Source of the DNA: Pseudorhodobacter ferrugineus DSM 5888
Lineage (GTDB): Bacteria; Pseudomonadota; Alphaproteobacteria; Rhodobacterales; Rhodobacteraceae
DNA: 39,877 nucleotides
Reading direction: 5' to 3'
Assembly: GCF_000420745.1 (NCBI RefSeq)
Contig: NZ_ATVN01000025.1
Span: 1 to 39,877, forward strand
The translations under genes and the position numbers were made by a program. The notes under the pieces were generated by a model. It saw only the letters and a program-made list of their open reading frames with translations. It made no database searches and was not told the origin of the DNA. Within the stretch, counting starts at the first letter, position 1. The number at the start of each line of letters is the position of its first letter. Below, piece by piece: positions 13,778 through 23,148 of the stretch.

Positions 13778-14704
13778 TTAGTTTGTGGTGGATTTCCACG
13801 CCTGATAGATGCGTGTCAGCTCTGCCGTTGCATTATAGTGCAGCCAGCGGGTAAACTCGGGGGCGCTCGATTTCGACAGCTTCAACGTCACACTGCGGGC
13901 GGTTTCAACCACCTCGGCAAGCGGCGTGCCGTCATCCGCGATGATCGCCAAGGCAGGCGTGGCGTCGTTGTCATTTATGGCATCACTCACCAACGCAAAT
14001 CGCTGATCAGAATTGAGAGTGTTGAAATCGAGTGTTTTCAGCAAAGCAATAAGATCAATTGCGCGGTCACGGGTGGCATCGGCCAATGCTTCCCACCGCC
14101 TGCGACCAATGCCATGGGCGGAACCAATGGTTTGGATTACGGATTGAGGCAGGCTGCGCGCAACCTTGGTCATGCGTGACAGCATCGGTTTGTCAATCGC
14201 AAGCGCGTCCATGATGATAGTGGCGTCATAGCCAGTATCAGCCAATTCTGCAGCAAAAAGCGCCTTTTCGATAAAGCTTGGATCTAATCGTTGCGCGTTT
14301 TCTTGGCCTTGGGCCAGTATTGCTTGTTCGTCAGTCAGTGAGCGAACAAGCGCCTTGGCGGGAATGGCCAGCAGTCGCAGCGCGCGCAAGCGGCGGCGAC
14401 CATATACGATACGATAGTGGTTGGGGCGGCCAGGAATGGAACGCACCATGATTGGTACTTGCTGACCGTGCGCGCGGATGCTTTCGGCCAGCTGCGCCAC
14501 ATCGGCATCGCTAAAAACAAGCCGATCAGTAGGACCGTCATCTTCTATCAAACTGGGGTCAAGGTCGCGGACAGCATTGCTGGACAGGTCTTTGAGCGTG
14601 GATTTCACGCCACTCATCGCGCCAGTATTCGGGAAGCGCGGCTTTGCCTCTGCCTGTGTTTCACTGGGCGGGGGAGGGGGCTGAAATATATTCCTGCGGG
14701 CCAT
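13778..14704 (-). CDS. repB: RepB, ParB-type partition protein of repABC
   Basis: A 308-residue centromere-binding protein. It has an N-terminal leader (MARRNIFQPPPPP), the ParB domain (ESIRAHGQQVPIMVRSIPGR with the GRRRLRALR box around residues 107-115) and a helix-turn-helix near 165-190 (IIMDALAIDKPMLSRMTKVA). The ATG at 14704 directly abuts the repA stop, so translation is coupled. It should bind the palindromes at 12488 and 13489 and, with RepA, segregate the plasmid and repress the operon. Confidence 0.93.
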   Translation of the reverse strand: MARRNIFQPPPPPSETQAEAKPRFPNTGAMSGVKSTLKDLSSNAVRDLDPSLIEDDGPTDRLVFSDADVAQLAESIRAHGQQVPIMVRSIPGRPNHYRIVYGRRRLRALRLLAIPAKALVRSLTDEQAILAQGQENAQRLDPSFIEKALFAAELADTGYDATIIMDALAIDKPMLSRMTKVARSLPQSVIQTIGSAHGIGRRRWEALADATRDRAIDLIALLKTLDFNTLNSDQRFALVSDAINDNDATPALAIIADDGTPLAEVVETARSVTLKLSKSSAPEFTRWLHYNATAELTRIYQAWKSTTN

Positions 14705-15904
14705 TTAGCTGGTCTCCCTTCCCCATGCGTGTTGAATGGTCTGTTCAAATTCATCAGCAACGCTATTTACGCTTTCCAGAATACGATCGAGCGTTTTGCG
14801 CACGACTTGCGCCGGGTCCAATTCGTAAATCGTCTGTTGGGTCATGCCCGCATCCGAAATTGCTGTCGATTTAAGCATGGGCGTGGTCAGCACTTGATCC
14901 AGCAGAATAGAGCGCAGAAAGCCCGACATCTGAGACTGCGGCACGTCCATCGGTTCATACCGTGCGACAAGGTATTTCAAAAACGCCCAGTCGGTCGGGC
15001 CCGTCGCCTCTTCCAAGGTCCGCACAGTCTCGCCAGCCATTTCCAAAAATTGCGCCATTGAGGCGACGTCAAGCATGCTTGGAATCACAGTGATCAACAG
15101 CCCAGTTGACGCCAAGAGCGCTGTCATTGTCGTAAAGCCCAGCTGTGGTGGACAATCAATAATGACCAAATCATAGTTTGCCTCAACTTCATCCAGCGCA
15201 ATGGCAAGCCGTTGGGTAAACGGCGGGTCCACGCGCTGCTGCAGGGCATAAGCGGTTTCGGTTTCGTACTCACTTAGCATAAGGCCAGCGGGTGCTAGAT
15301 CCAATTTGTGGAAATAGGTTTTGCGGATCACAGTGCTTAGGGGTAGCGGATTTTCATACCGCAGCGCGTCATAGATCGTGCCACCCTCTGCGAATTCAAG
15401 TTCCGGACGGTATCCAAACATGGTGGTCAAGCTGGCTTGTGGGTCCATGTCGAGCGCCAAGACACGATAGCCGCGCAGGGCATATCGTTGAGCCAGATGA
15501 ATGGCGGTCGTGGTTTTGCTGGAGCCGCCTTTGAAGTTCACAATCGAGATCACCTGCAGCCCGTCGCCCTGTCGACGACCGGGAAGATATGTCTCACCAT
15601 TCCGGCCCGTGCGGGCCATAACATGGCGGATCTCGTCCATTTCCTCAGCGGAATACAAGCGGCGGCCACGGCTGTCGGTTTCAACGTCGGGAAAATCACC
15701 CTCTTGATGCCGAGTCCTTAGGTTAGACATGCTAATCCCAGTAAGTTCGGACACTTCAGACGGGTGAAATTTGCGCAATGACTTGCGGCTCTCAGGTTGA
15801 AAACTATTGCGCATATGCGTGTTGAGCGCCTCAGACAGGCGGGCAGCGTTTGCGCTAATGGTACTGGCAATTGACCCTGGAACGGGTTTTGTGATGTCTA
15901 TCAT
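14705..15904 (-). CDS. repA: RepA, ParA-type partition ATPase of repABC
   Basis: A 399-residue protein. The N-terminal 110 residues carry a MerR-like helix-turn-helix (HPSEVSELTGISMSNLRTRH), which lets RepA repress its own promoter. The ATPase domain has the deviant Walker A KGGSSKTTT at about 125-133, Walker A' LDMDPQASLT and Walker B VIIDCPPQLG. With RepB it positions plasmid copies. ATG at 15904 follows GAGGGCAGACGT. As first gene of the operon its promoter lies in 15905-16100. Confidence 0.95.
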   Translation of the reverse strand: MIDITKPVPGSIASTISANAARLSEALNTHMRNSFQPESRKSLRKFHPSEVSELTGISMSNLRTRHQEGDFPDVETDSRGRRLYSAEEMDEIRHVMARTGRNGETYLPGRRQGDGLQVISIVNFKGGSSKTTTAIHLAQRYALRGYRVLALDMDPQASLTTMFGYRPELEFAEGGTIYDALRYENPLPLSTVIRKTYFHKLDLAPAGLMLSEYETETAYALQQRVDPPFTQRLAIALDEVEANYDLVIIDCPPQLGFTTMTALLASTGLLITVIPSMLDVASMAQFLEMAGETVRTLEEATGPTDWAFLKYLVARYEPMDVPQSQMSGFLRSILLDQVLTTPMLKSTAISDAGMTQQTIYELDPAQVVRKTLDRILESVNSVADEFEQTIQHAWGRETS

Positions 15905-16514
15905 ACGTCTGCCCTCATGGCCTCTTGCTGGGCCTTAGTTGTTTCGTCGCTAAAGCACGCATATTGCGCAGTCTTGCGACGACTGCACTTGTGCCACGCA
16001 ACTTGTCGTCAAACAACAGTTTTTTTCCGCCCTTATGCGACTGGGCCGCATCGACAACCGCCGATGTCTTGTAACCTATTGTTTTTATATATTTACCAAT
16101 GGATCTAGTAGAACAAGTCTATATATTGTGCTTCTTGAGGTTGTTGGCACAATTGAAGCTTTTGATACTAAGTTGCGAATCAAATTCTGGTTTAACTTAG
16201 CTCTCAGGACGCCGCATCGATCTAGCTGAAACCATGAAAATAGCGTCTTTTTGGAGGTGATGGTTCTCCATTTTGAATTTGAAAAGTTCCACCGGGTTGT
16301 CGGAGTGTGCTATTTTCAGTTCATTTCAAAGGTTGATGTAGACTGGTGCTACATACCCCAAAATCAGTTGGATCTACCGCACATGCAGTGTTTGTGGCTA
16401 CCTAACTAATGGTTCTTTGGTTACCTCACTTACTGAAGTTTTTTTAGGTTATCATCCGTTCTATTCACCCAAATAGGCGACCTGACTATCTTGAAAAAGT
16501 AATGCGATTGCGCC
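15905..16514. other. Intergenic region upstream of repA and vapB
   Basis: No gene is seen. It must contain the leftward repABC promoter. Sequences near 15975-16010 repeat GTCGT/GACGAC words (TGCGACGACTGC, CTTGTCGTCAAAC) that could be a RepA operator. The part from 16050 to 16500 is AT-richer and holds nothing recognised. Confidence 0.4.
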
Positions 16515-16529
16515 ATATGTAATGCATAT
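16515..16529. promoter_or_regulatory. Probable VapB operator
   Basis: ATATG-TAATG-CATAT palindrome 25 bases upstream of the vapB start. GGAGGG (16544-16549) is the ribosome site. Confidence 0.5.
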
Positions 16530-16553
16530 TCGACATTTGACGCGGAGGGCGCT

Positions 16554-16793
16554 ATGCAGGAATCAACCATCACAACGAAAGGTCAGACGACCTTGCCGAA
16601 AGATGTGCGGCAGGCGCTGGACCTGAAACCTGGGGATAAGCTGCGCTATCTGATCCTCGATGACGGGGAGGTGCGGATTATCCGCGCACGGTCGGCGCGT
16701 GACTTGGCCGGAGCGCTACACCCTCTAACGCAGCGGGTTGTAACGCTTGACGAGATGGATGCGGCCATTGCGGCCGGAGCGAAAGGCCAGTGA
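16554..16793 (+). CDS. vapB: AbrB-type antitoxin VapB
   Basis: A 79-residue SpoVT/AbrB-fold antitoxin. The swapped-hairpin DNA-binding domain is evident: TITTKGQTTLPKDVRQALDL then KPGDKLRYLILDDGEVRI. The C-terminal tail would neutralise the toxin. The stop TGA overlaps the GTG start of vapC (GTGA). It is expected to repress the operon together with VapC. Confidence 0.9.
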   Translation: MQESTITTKGQTTLPKDVRQALDLKPGDKLRYLILDDGEVRIIRARSARDLAGALHPLTQRVVTLDEMDAAIAAGAKGQ

Positions 16794-17200
16794 TCGGCCT
16801 TGATACCAATGTGCTTGTGCGGTTCTTGGTGCAGGACGATCCTGCACAAGGCGCGCAGGCCAGTGACTGTGTGGCCAGCCTGTCTGAGGCGGCGCCCGGG
16901 TTTATCGCGCGCGAGGTCATGGTTGAAACGGTTTGGGTGTTAGAGCGGGCATACGGCCTGTCGCGCCCGCAGATTGCGGCGGCGCTGGAAGGCTTGTTGG
17001 AGGCCCGGGAATTGGTGGTTGAAGCAGCGGACCGCGTCGCCATAGCGCTCAATCGCTATGGTAAGGGCGGGGCAGGGTTCTCGGACCAAATGATCGCGTT
17101 GGCAGGCGTTGAGGCGGGCTGTAAGGTCACAGTGACCTTCGACCGCAAAGCCGCGCAAGGGCCGGGGATGCAGCTTGTAGGCGCGTCTCAGGACCACTGA
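16790..17200 (+). CDS. vapC: PIN-domain ribonuclease toxin VapC
   Basis: A 136-residue PIN nuclease with all four acidic positions: D5 (GLDTNVLVR), E46 (VMVETVWVLE), D99 (GFSDQMIA) and D118 (TFDRKA). VapC toxins cut tRNA or rRNA. The GTG start overlaps the vapB stop. Length and motifs are complete, so the pair is probably functional and serves plasmid maintenance next to the rep genes. Confidence 0.93.
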   Translation: MIGLDTNVLVRFLVQDDPAQGAQASDCVASLSEAAPGFIAREVMVETVWVLERAYGLSRPQIAAALEGLLEARELVVEAADRVAIALNRYGKGGAGFSDQMIALAGVEAGCKVTVTFDRKAAQGPGMQLVGASQDH

Positions 17201-17698
17201 TTTCGACGTAAATTAGAGATCTATTCACCGGGATTTATGGAGATTTCCCTTTAAATCGATTACTCATGATAAGGCGGACTTATCGTGAATTATAGGGGAT
17301 TGAACGGCGTCCTGCAGTAATCCGCAGTTGCTGCTTTTTCTGCGGATCGTAGGTGCCAAGCGGGATTGGGTATTGAAATAGTATTGTTATTCATCACTGT
17401 GGAATGTCCCAGCATCCGCTAAAATTGTCACCGAAAACTGACCCATCTCAAACATTGCTTCTGCTTGACACAGATGGGGCTCTTGGCGTGAGAGACTTGG
17501 GAGCTTTAAGGGCTACTCGGACATCGGCATTGCGCGTTTTCCAATTGTTTGTGAAGTTTAGCATGCGATAGTGGCCCATACCCTAAACCTACATCAGGGT
17601 TTTTCTTTGCATGCCTAAATCCTTTTCTCGACAGAGAATTGCGGCGTGCGAACACCGCCATGATATGCCGCCCTTCGGGCTATCACCAACTTTCAGCC
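17201..17698. other. Intergenic region between VapBC and the polysaccharide locus
   Basis: No intact gene is seen. TGTCACCGAAAACTGACCCA at 17426-17445 resembles the ends of some IS21-family elements. The following bases to about 17560 give only broken frames. A GCCC-TTC-GGGC stem near 17661-17672 could end leftward transcription of the gene at 17699. Confidence 0.35.
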
Positions 17699-18802
17699 TT
17701 ATCCCCTCATCTGCACACTCAATGGCCAATTATGGACTGCTTTTACGCCCAAGAAATAGCTGAAGACAAAGAGAATGGAGAATGCCAATAAGGCTGCGCC
17801 TGCTTCAAATGGCTTGTCCCAAAATAGAACGCCGGCCAAGATTGGGGCGGCTATACACGGCGAAAGGACAATTATCGTTAGCGGATTTGAAAGCTTTCTG
17901 CGATTTCGCCCCAAAAACATTATCTCAAGGCCACGCATAACGAGTTGGTGGAAATGTAGGCGGTCAGGTTGGCCTATTGGCCGTCCTGCTCGTTTACGTC
18001 GGTATATAGAAAAAAACGTATCGGCGATGGGCCAGAAGAACAATAGCGCTACGGCTGTCCCAGCAACGTCTGCGTTTCGCTCCAAAAGAAAAATGCCAAT
18101 CCAGGCACAAGTATGCCCGATCGTATATGCCCCTGCATCCCCCAAGAAAATCTTTCCAAACGGCCAATTGAGAATGACAAAGCCTAGGATAGCGGGAATT
18201 ATCAAGGCAACATGGCCCGTTATTGCGCTATCTCCGGTAGCGTGGCCGACGCTAAGCAGACCGCCCAAGGTCAATATGGACGTCACGCCGCACAGGCCGT
18301 TGACGCCATCGATTATATTAAACGCATGACAAATCCCGGATGCCAAAAGCACTGTGAAGGCAAAGCCGAATATAGAAAACCCAAGCGCCCAATCTAGTCC
18401 ATACAAATCGATCTTTGTGAGATAAACGCCGAAGAATACGATGGTTAAAACTGATGAGAATACCGCTGCGAGAAGCCGCCAACGTGGACTTACGTTCCCA
18501 AAAATATCCTCTTTTGCACCTGCTATGAACACAGGAAGCAAGGCTATTAGAAAAATTGGGAGGACACCTTCATACCCTTCCGGTGGGAACATCCACAAGC
18601 CTAGGGATGTAGCTATCACCACCGAGATGCCGCCCAACCTCGAAGTTTGAACCAAATGTGCGGATTGTACGGTTCTTAAATCACATCCACGCTTGCGCTG
18701 CATCCAGCGAGAAACGTCTCTACGCATTAAGAATAGGCTGATGCTGAATGAAATAATCAACACAAAGGCGTACCCACCCAAAGTTGTCACAATATTGCTC
18801 AT
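17699..18802 (-). CDS. Polyprenyl-phosphate sugar-1-phosphate transferase, WecA/WbpL type
   Basis: A protein of about 367 residues in the polytopic MraY/WecA family (Glycos_transf_4), with some ten membrane spans. Motifs are clear: AFNIIDGVNGLCG (the catalytic Asp-rich loop), KIFLGDAGAY and the cytoplasmic RPDRLHFHQL-like HxHH loop (here QPDRLHFHQL). It should put the first sugar phosphate (GlcNAc-1-P or a 6-deoxy-HexNAc-1-P) on undecaprenyl phosphate and so start the repeat unit. ATG at 18802 follows GGTG; frames to 18808 or 18832 are possible. It is transcribed apart from the rest of the locus. Confidence 0.88.
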   Translation of the reverse strand: MSNIVTTLGGYAFVLIISFSISLFLMRRDVSRWMQRKRGCDLRTVQSAHLVQTSRLGGISVVIATSLGLWMFPPEGYEGVLPIFLIALLPVFIAGAKEDIFGNVSPRWRLLAAVFSSVLTIVFFGVYLTKIDLYGLDWALGFSIFGFAFTVLLASGICHAFNIIDGVNGLCGVTSILTLGGLLSVGHATGDSAITGHVALIIPAILGFVILNWPFGKIFLGDAGAYTIGHTCAWIGIFLLERNADVAGTAVALLFFWPIADTFFSIYRRKRAGRPIGQPDRLHFHQLVMRGLEIMFLGRNRRKLSNPLTIIVLSPCIAAPILAGVLFWDKPFEAGAALLAFSILFVFSYFLGVKAVHNWPLSVQMRG

Positions 18803-19013
18803 GTGCATCACCAGAGTCTGAGAAAGCGCCACTTAAAGTGTCGTAGCGATACCTACCTAGTCGCTTTTGAGAACTGTATTGTCAATGTGATAAATATCAG
18901 TATGATAATTTTACGTTTAAAAGGTAGATATGAGAGAGTTAAGATCAACCAAGCTTTGGGCATTTCCCCAGCCGTGGACGATGCTCTTGGCAAGATACCT
19001 GAGGAGATTTTGA

Positions 19014-19167
19014 ATGAAGATGACCAGATATAGCGAACCCCAGATCCTTTCGATCCTGCGACAGGCTGAAGGTGGCATGGGCATTGGCGGCATCACACCC
19101 GCCCAGAAACTGAAAATAGCCGCGTAAGTTCTACGAATGCACCCCGTTAAAAATGGGGGGGATTACC
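19014..19167 (+). mobile_element. IS3-family relic, internally deleted
   Basis: ATG at 19014 opens MKMTRYSEPQILSILRQAEG, the N-terminus of an IS3-family OrfA. After GMGI it jumps to GITPAQKLKIAA and a stop at 19127, which looks like the end of OrfB. The bases CACCCCGTTAAAAATGGGGG with GATTACC (19140-19167) are the element's right terminus and recur at 36457-36483. It is a deleted element of about 150 bp. Flanking sequence 18833-19013 and 19168-19443 contains no recognised gene. Confidence 0.7.
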
Positions 19168-19458
19168 CGCGACTTGTCTTAAGATGCTCCGCGATCTTTT
19201 GAGTAAAGGACAATGCTTCACGATGTGTTGTACAAATGGAGAATAGCGCACGCCGGTCAGGCCACACACAATGTCCAAGGGGTATTAAACACTTTCGTAG
19301 CGCCACATTGGCTCTCGCCCCTTCTGAAGGCGACCTTATTTTGGCTGCGACGCCCCATTGAGGACTCGCTATAAACCCAAATAGTAATTCTCTAACCACG
19401 GCTGTGCATTTAGACGAGCTCAGATTTTTCTTATTGAGCGTATTTGGAGACGACCGCT

Positions 19459-19761
19459 TTGAATAAACTATCAACACTCTCTACACTGCGCAGGATGCTG
19501 CGTGAAATGGAAAGGGATTTTGGCCTACACGACTTGAGCGCGTCAGAACTAGACGTATTTCTTGCTGCAAATGCGTTAGCAGGAAATGAGGGAGCGTCCG
19601 TTACATCCGACGATATCCATCGCCATGAACTTGCGTCTGGCCTCGCGCAAGCAACCTACCACCGAGCACTGAAATCACTTTTAAGTCGCGGCCTGCTCGA
19701 AACGGCTGATGGTTACAAGACTACGCTTTATAAAGTCCGAACAGACTTGATCGTTGAATGA
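19459..19761 (+). CDS. Small winged-helix regulator
   Basis: A protein of about 100 residues. The C-terminal half looks like a winged helix-turn-helix of the MarR type: SVTSDDIHRHELASGLAQAT, then YHRALKSLLSRGLLE. The N-terminal part is helical. No ATG lies at a good place; TTG at 19459 (GGAG nine bases upstream) or TTG at 19444 is possible. It sits at the head of the polysaccharide module beside a membrane protein, so control of this locus is a reasonable inference, not shown. Confidence 0.6.
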   Translation: MNKLSTLSTLRRMLREMERDFGLHDLSASELDVFLAANALAGNEGASVTSDDIHRHELASGLAQATYHRALKSLLSRGLLETADGYKTTLYKVRTDLIVE

Positions 19762-19859
19762 ACCGATCTTATGGGATCATCCCCAGTCTATTGGCTGGGC
19801 CTTGCGTACCACACTCTCCTCGTGCTTTAAATACCAAAACACACGCTTAGGTATTTGCC

Positions 19860-20429
19860 ATGCGCTTTTTGAGTATTGTTATAGCTTACGTTACAGCTCA
19901 CGGAGTGACAGCTTTGGTTGTTACTCCGGTGCAGAGCATCTTTTTGCCCCAGTACACGGTGTTCGCCAGCCTGATCTATCTTCCGCACGGCGTGCGGGTC
20001 TTGGCGACATGGGCATTTGGTTGGAAGGCGATACCTGCGCTTATTATCGGCCCGTGCATGTCTGCATGGCTTTTTTATCCGACCCAAGATCTGGATTTTC
20101 TGAAGCCCGCATTGATAATGGGAATGCTCGTTGGGGCCTTCGCTGCGTTTTTCTCGTTCGAACTGGCTCGACGTGCTGGTTACGACTGTTATTTTGGTCG
20201 TTCAAAAAATCTGAACTGGAAAGGTATGATCATCATTGGGGCTATATCTTCGATCATTAACTCTGTCGGGCAATCGCTCGTTTATTCTGGGCTTATAGGG
20301 CTAGGGAAAGCTCCTGCTACCATGGTCTTTTATGCCGTGGGCGACCTCGTTGGCCTTATTGTCTGCTTGGTAGTGCTAATGTTCGGCTTTCGTTGGGCCC
20401 GTGCGTTCAGTCTGCCTGATCGTTATTAG
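19860..20429 (+). CDS. Polytopic membrane protein, MASE1-like
   Basis: A 189-residue integral membrane protein with about five hydrophobic spans (for example FASLIYLPHGVRVLATWAFG, PALIMGMLVGAFAAFFSF, MIIIGAISSIINSVGQSLVY). The IYLPHGVRVLATWAFGWKA part recalls MASE1-type sensor domains, but no kinase or cyclase output domain follows. It lies 98 bases after the winged-helix gene and converges with wzc. A membrane sensor or scaffold for the export machine is possible; the role is unknown. Confidence 0.6.
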   Translation: MRFLSIVIAYVTAHGVTALVVTPVQSIFLPQYTVFASLIYLPHGVRVLATWAFGWKAIPALIIGPCMSAWLFYPTQDLDFLKPALIMGMLVGAFAAFFSFELARRAGYDCYFGRSKNLNWKGMIIIGAISSIINSVGQSLVYSGLIGLGKAPATMVFYAVGDLVGLIVCLVVLMFGFRWARAFSLPDRY

Positions 20430-20492
20430 TAAAGATCTTCTGGATGATGTGTGCTGCCGAACGTAGAACAAATACCCTCGTAGATTGAACGC

Positions 20493-22691
20493 TCAAACAG
20501 TCTCATCGCTTCGACTTTTGTAATCGTATCGATAGCTGTAGCCGTAACTATAGCCACCTTGGCCACGGGCCCTCCGAGGGTCAAAACCGTTAAGAATGAC
20601 GCCGTTCAGGCGCACACCGGCGGCATCAAGCGTGCGGCGCATTGCAATGACCTCGGCAATCGGAGTTTCGGCATAGCGTATGATGCCAATTGTTGCGCCA
20701 ACCGCCCGTCCGATGATCACTGGATCAGTCACTGCCAGCACCGGTGGGGTATCACAAATTGTCAGATCGAACCAACTATCGAGCGTATTAATCACTGTGC
20801 TAAACTCGGATCGCATCAAAAGCTCGGATGGATTTGGCGGGTAGCGTCCCGACGGGAGAAACATAAGGCCGGGCACAGGGCCCTCGACCAAGACGTCATC
20901 AAGGGTCGCCTCACCAGAAATAACCTCGGAAAGCCCGGGTTGGTTCTTTGCAACACCGAAATATTGCCGTAAGTGTCCACGCCGCAAATCGGCGTCCATT
21001 ATGCAAACGGTTTGCCCCGATTGTGCTGCGACAACTGCAAGGTTTACGGCTGTGAATGATTTCCCGGCGTCTGGTGCAGTACTCGTCAAAGCGATTGAAC
21101 CCGTTTTTGCGTCCAGCATGCCGAAGTGCAGGCTCGTGCGCAGAGAACGAAACGCCTCGGTGGTAAGGTCGTCAGGATGGGTCAGCGCATGTATAGGCAG
21201 ATCTCCCTTTCGGCCCATGTTCTTAGAAGGCGGGGCAAGGTTAACTGTCGCGAATACCGAGAGGCTAAGTTGCTCTAACTCATCCACGCCTTGCACGCCG
21301 CGCCGCATCCAGTGTCGCAAGAGAACAAGGCCGATACCAAATAACGTGCCCAAGACAAGTGAAAGCGCAAGAATTGTGGACTTGCGTGGTGCAATTGCAT
21401 TTTGGCCAGTTCGTGCGCTGTCAATAATCCGTACATTACCGATGTTGCTCGCACGAAGCACCTGCAGTTCCTGACGTCGGTTCAACAACTGGGTGTAAAC
21501 AGTTTGAGCGACTTCAAGAACACGAGTGAGGTTGATTATTTCGCGCTGGGTTTTGGGTAGGGCATCAACCTCTGTGCGTAACTCAGCAAGGCGGTTTTCA
21601 AGGATAGCACGGTTGTTGAGCAAAACCTGATAAACTGGGTGATTGCTTTTATAGCGCTGCGACACCTCATCTTCTTTTAGCTTAGTCGCTTCAATTTCGC
21701 TTTCCAAACGCGTGACCTGGGTCAGCAGGCTTTGCGCCTCAAGCGCAAGGTCCACCGATTGCTGGGCCTGCCGGTATTGGTTCAGGGCCGCCTCTGCCTC
21801 GGTGACGGCACGCTCTGCCTCGGGCAACTGGTCTGCAATGAAGCCAAGGCTGCTTTCTGCCTCGGCAGCACTCCGCGCGACGTTCTGCCTCAAATATGAA
21901 CCAGAAATGGCCCCAAGGATTTGTTGTGCTCGCTCAGGGTTTTGATCGGTAAAGCGAAGTTCGAGAATGCCAGACTGACGCCCCTTTTCTGAAACGTTGA
22001 GGTTGTCTCGGAGACTGGCAATAGCACTACTTTCGCTGCGCTGACTGATGATAAAACTGCGGCCCTGTTTTCCAACCAGTTCGCCAATCTTCAGCGCGAA
22101 TTTGGCCTCAGCCACGCGCAATGTCTGTCCCACTTGGCCGTCGATTTGTCGTCCATCAGGCAGGGTGGCAACATACCCTCCGTCACCATTGGATATGACA
22201 TCAATCTCTTTACCAACCCATTCTGGAGGCGATTCCAGCAAATCCAAACGGATGCGTTCCTCTGTCCGTGCATATGGCTCAAGCAGGCCAATTTCTGGGA
22301 TAGGCAGTGCATAGTGCTGGAGCGCATGTCCGATCAGGGGTGCAAGACGGGGCTCAGCCTGCCAGTCCAGCTTGAGGTCGGCAACAGCCTGTCCCAACAC
22401 CATCCGCGAGCGAGCTATCTCTATTTCCGCGACACTTTTAGGAGTTTCACCCGCCAATCCAGCCAATGCGTCTGGAAGAGCAAGCTGGCCGCTTTTTTCT
22501 TCGAGCTGCAGAAGGCTATCGGCTTGATACGTGGGGGGTGTGATCAACACATAGGCAACACCAATCATCGAGAACAGAACCATGCTCAGGAAGATCAAGC
22601 CTTTTCCGGCCCAAAGCCGTGTCACCAGCTGTCCAAGGTCTATCTCATCATCTTCGGGCTGCTGCATTTGGGGTGCGGGAAGATTGCTCAT
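20493..22691 (-). CDS. wzc: Wzc: polysaccharide co-polymerase and BY-kinase
   Basis: A 732-residue inner-membrane protein. The N-terminal Wzz domain has its first span near 30-50 and PPTYQADSLLQLEEK. A long periplasmic coiled-coil region follows (about 270-400), with the PRKSTILALSLVLG second span near 430. The cytoplasmic tyrosine kinase has Walker A APDAGKS (539-545), Walker A' CIMDADLRRG (563-572) and Walker B TICDTPP (644-650). The Tyr cluster YSYGYSYRYDY at 714-724 has six tyrosines for autophosphorylation. It sets chain length with Wzb and Wza. It starts one base after the wzb stop, in the operon wza-wzb-wzc. Confidence 0.95.
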   Translation of the reverse strand: MSNLPAPQMQQPEDDEIDLGQLVTRLWAGKGLIFLSMVLFSMIGVAYVLITPPTYQADSLLQLEEKSGQLALPDALAGLAGETPKSVAEIEIARSRMVLGQAVADLKLDWQAEPRLAPLIGHALQHYALPIPEIGLLEPYARTEERIRLDLLESPPEWVGKEIDVISNGDGGYVATLPDGRQIDGQVGQTLRVAEAKFALKIGELVGKQGRSFIISQRSESSAIASLRDNLNVSEKGRQSGILELRFTDQNPERAQQILGAISGSYLRQNVARSAAEAESSLGFIADQLPEAERAVTEAEAALNQYRQAQQSVDLALEAQSLLTQVTRLESEIEATKLKEDEVSQRYKSNHPVYQVLLNNRAILENRLAELRTEVDALPKTQREIINLTRVLEVAQTVYTQLLNRRQELQVLRASNIGNVRIIDSARTGQNAIAPRKSTILALSLVLGTLFGIGLVLLRHWMRRGVQGVDELEQLSLSVFATVNLAPPSKNMGRKGDLPIHALTHPDDLTTEAFRSLRTSLHFGMLDAKTGSIALTSTAPDAGKSFTAVNLAVVAAQSGQTVCIMDADLRRGHLRQYFGVAKNQPGLSEVISGEATLDDVLVEGPVPGLMFLPSGRYPPNPSELLMRSEFSTVINTLDSWFDLTICDTPPVLAVTDPVIIGRAVGATIGIIRYAETPIAEVIAMRRTLDAAGVRLNGVILNGFDPRRARGQGGYSYGYSYRYDYKSRSDETV

Positions 22692-22692
22692 G

Positions 22693-23136
22693 TCAGGTGG
22701 TGCCTTTTGCTGCCAAACGCGTGGCCCAAGCCTTGGCAGCGGTTGAGATCAGATCGAATGTATTTTCGTGAAATGCGAGTGGGAGCTTGTAGGGATCAGG
22801 GATACCTGCGCCTCCACTCCAATGATCAAATAGCATGATCCGACCGCGAAGATGTGGTGCCTGTTTGGAGATTTCGCGGCGGTGGCCTTCTTCCATCACG
22901 AGGATCAGGTCGTTTTCTTCGCCTATCCGGTTGGTAAATTGACGCGCAACATGCCCATCGAGCGAGACACCGTGAGATTTTGCAACTTCTGTCGCAGTGC
23001 TGTCAGCGCTATGTCCTACCAAGGCGCCAATTCCTGCAGACGTCACTTTCACTTTTGGAAGCAGGCTCGCCAGAATGCGTTCGCCAACAGGCGATCGGCA
23101 AATATTGCCAACACACACGACTAGGATACTATTCAT
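22693..23136 (-). CDS. wzb: Wzb: low-molecular-weight protein tyrosine phosphatase
   Basis: A 147-residue phosphatase. The P-loop CVGNICRS at residues 8-15 fits C-x5-R-S, with Cys8 as nucleophile, and IPDPY near 110-115 holds the general acid Asp. It removes phosphate from the Wzc tyrosine cluster and so lets the export complex cycle. It lies 12 bases after wza and one base before wzc. Confidence 0.95.
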   Translation of the reverse strand: MNSILVVCVGNICRSPVGERILASLLPKVKVTSAGIGALVGHSADSTATEVAKSHGVSLDGHVARQFTNRIGEENDLILVMEEGHRREISKQAPHLRGRIMLFDHWSGGAGIPDPYKLPLAFHENTFDLISTAAKAWATRLAAKGTT

Positions 23137-23148
23137 TAAAACCTCTTC

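Noticed and set aside
17426-17560. IS21-family relic
   Set aside because: Only about 20 bases resemble an IS21 end and the following frames are broken. Noted in the intergenic entry but not called as an element.
19163-19477. Minus-strand 104-codon frame upstream of the winged-helix gene
   Set aside because: A faint resemblance to a LysR C-terminus (VWPDRR) is not convincing, there is no N-terminal domain, and it overlaps the IS3 end.
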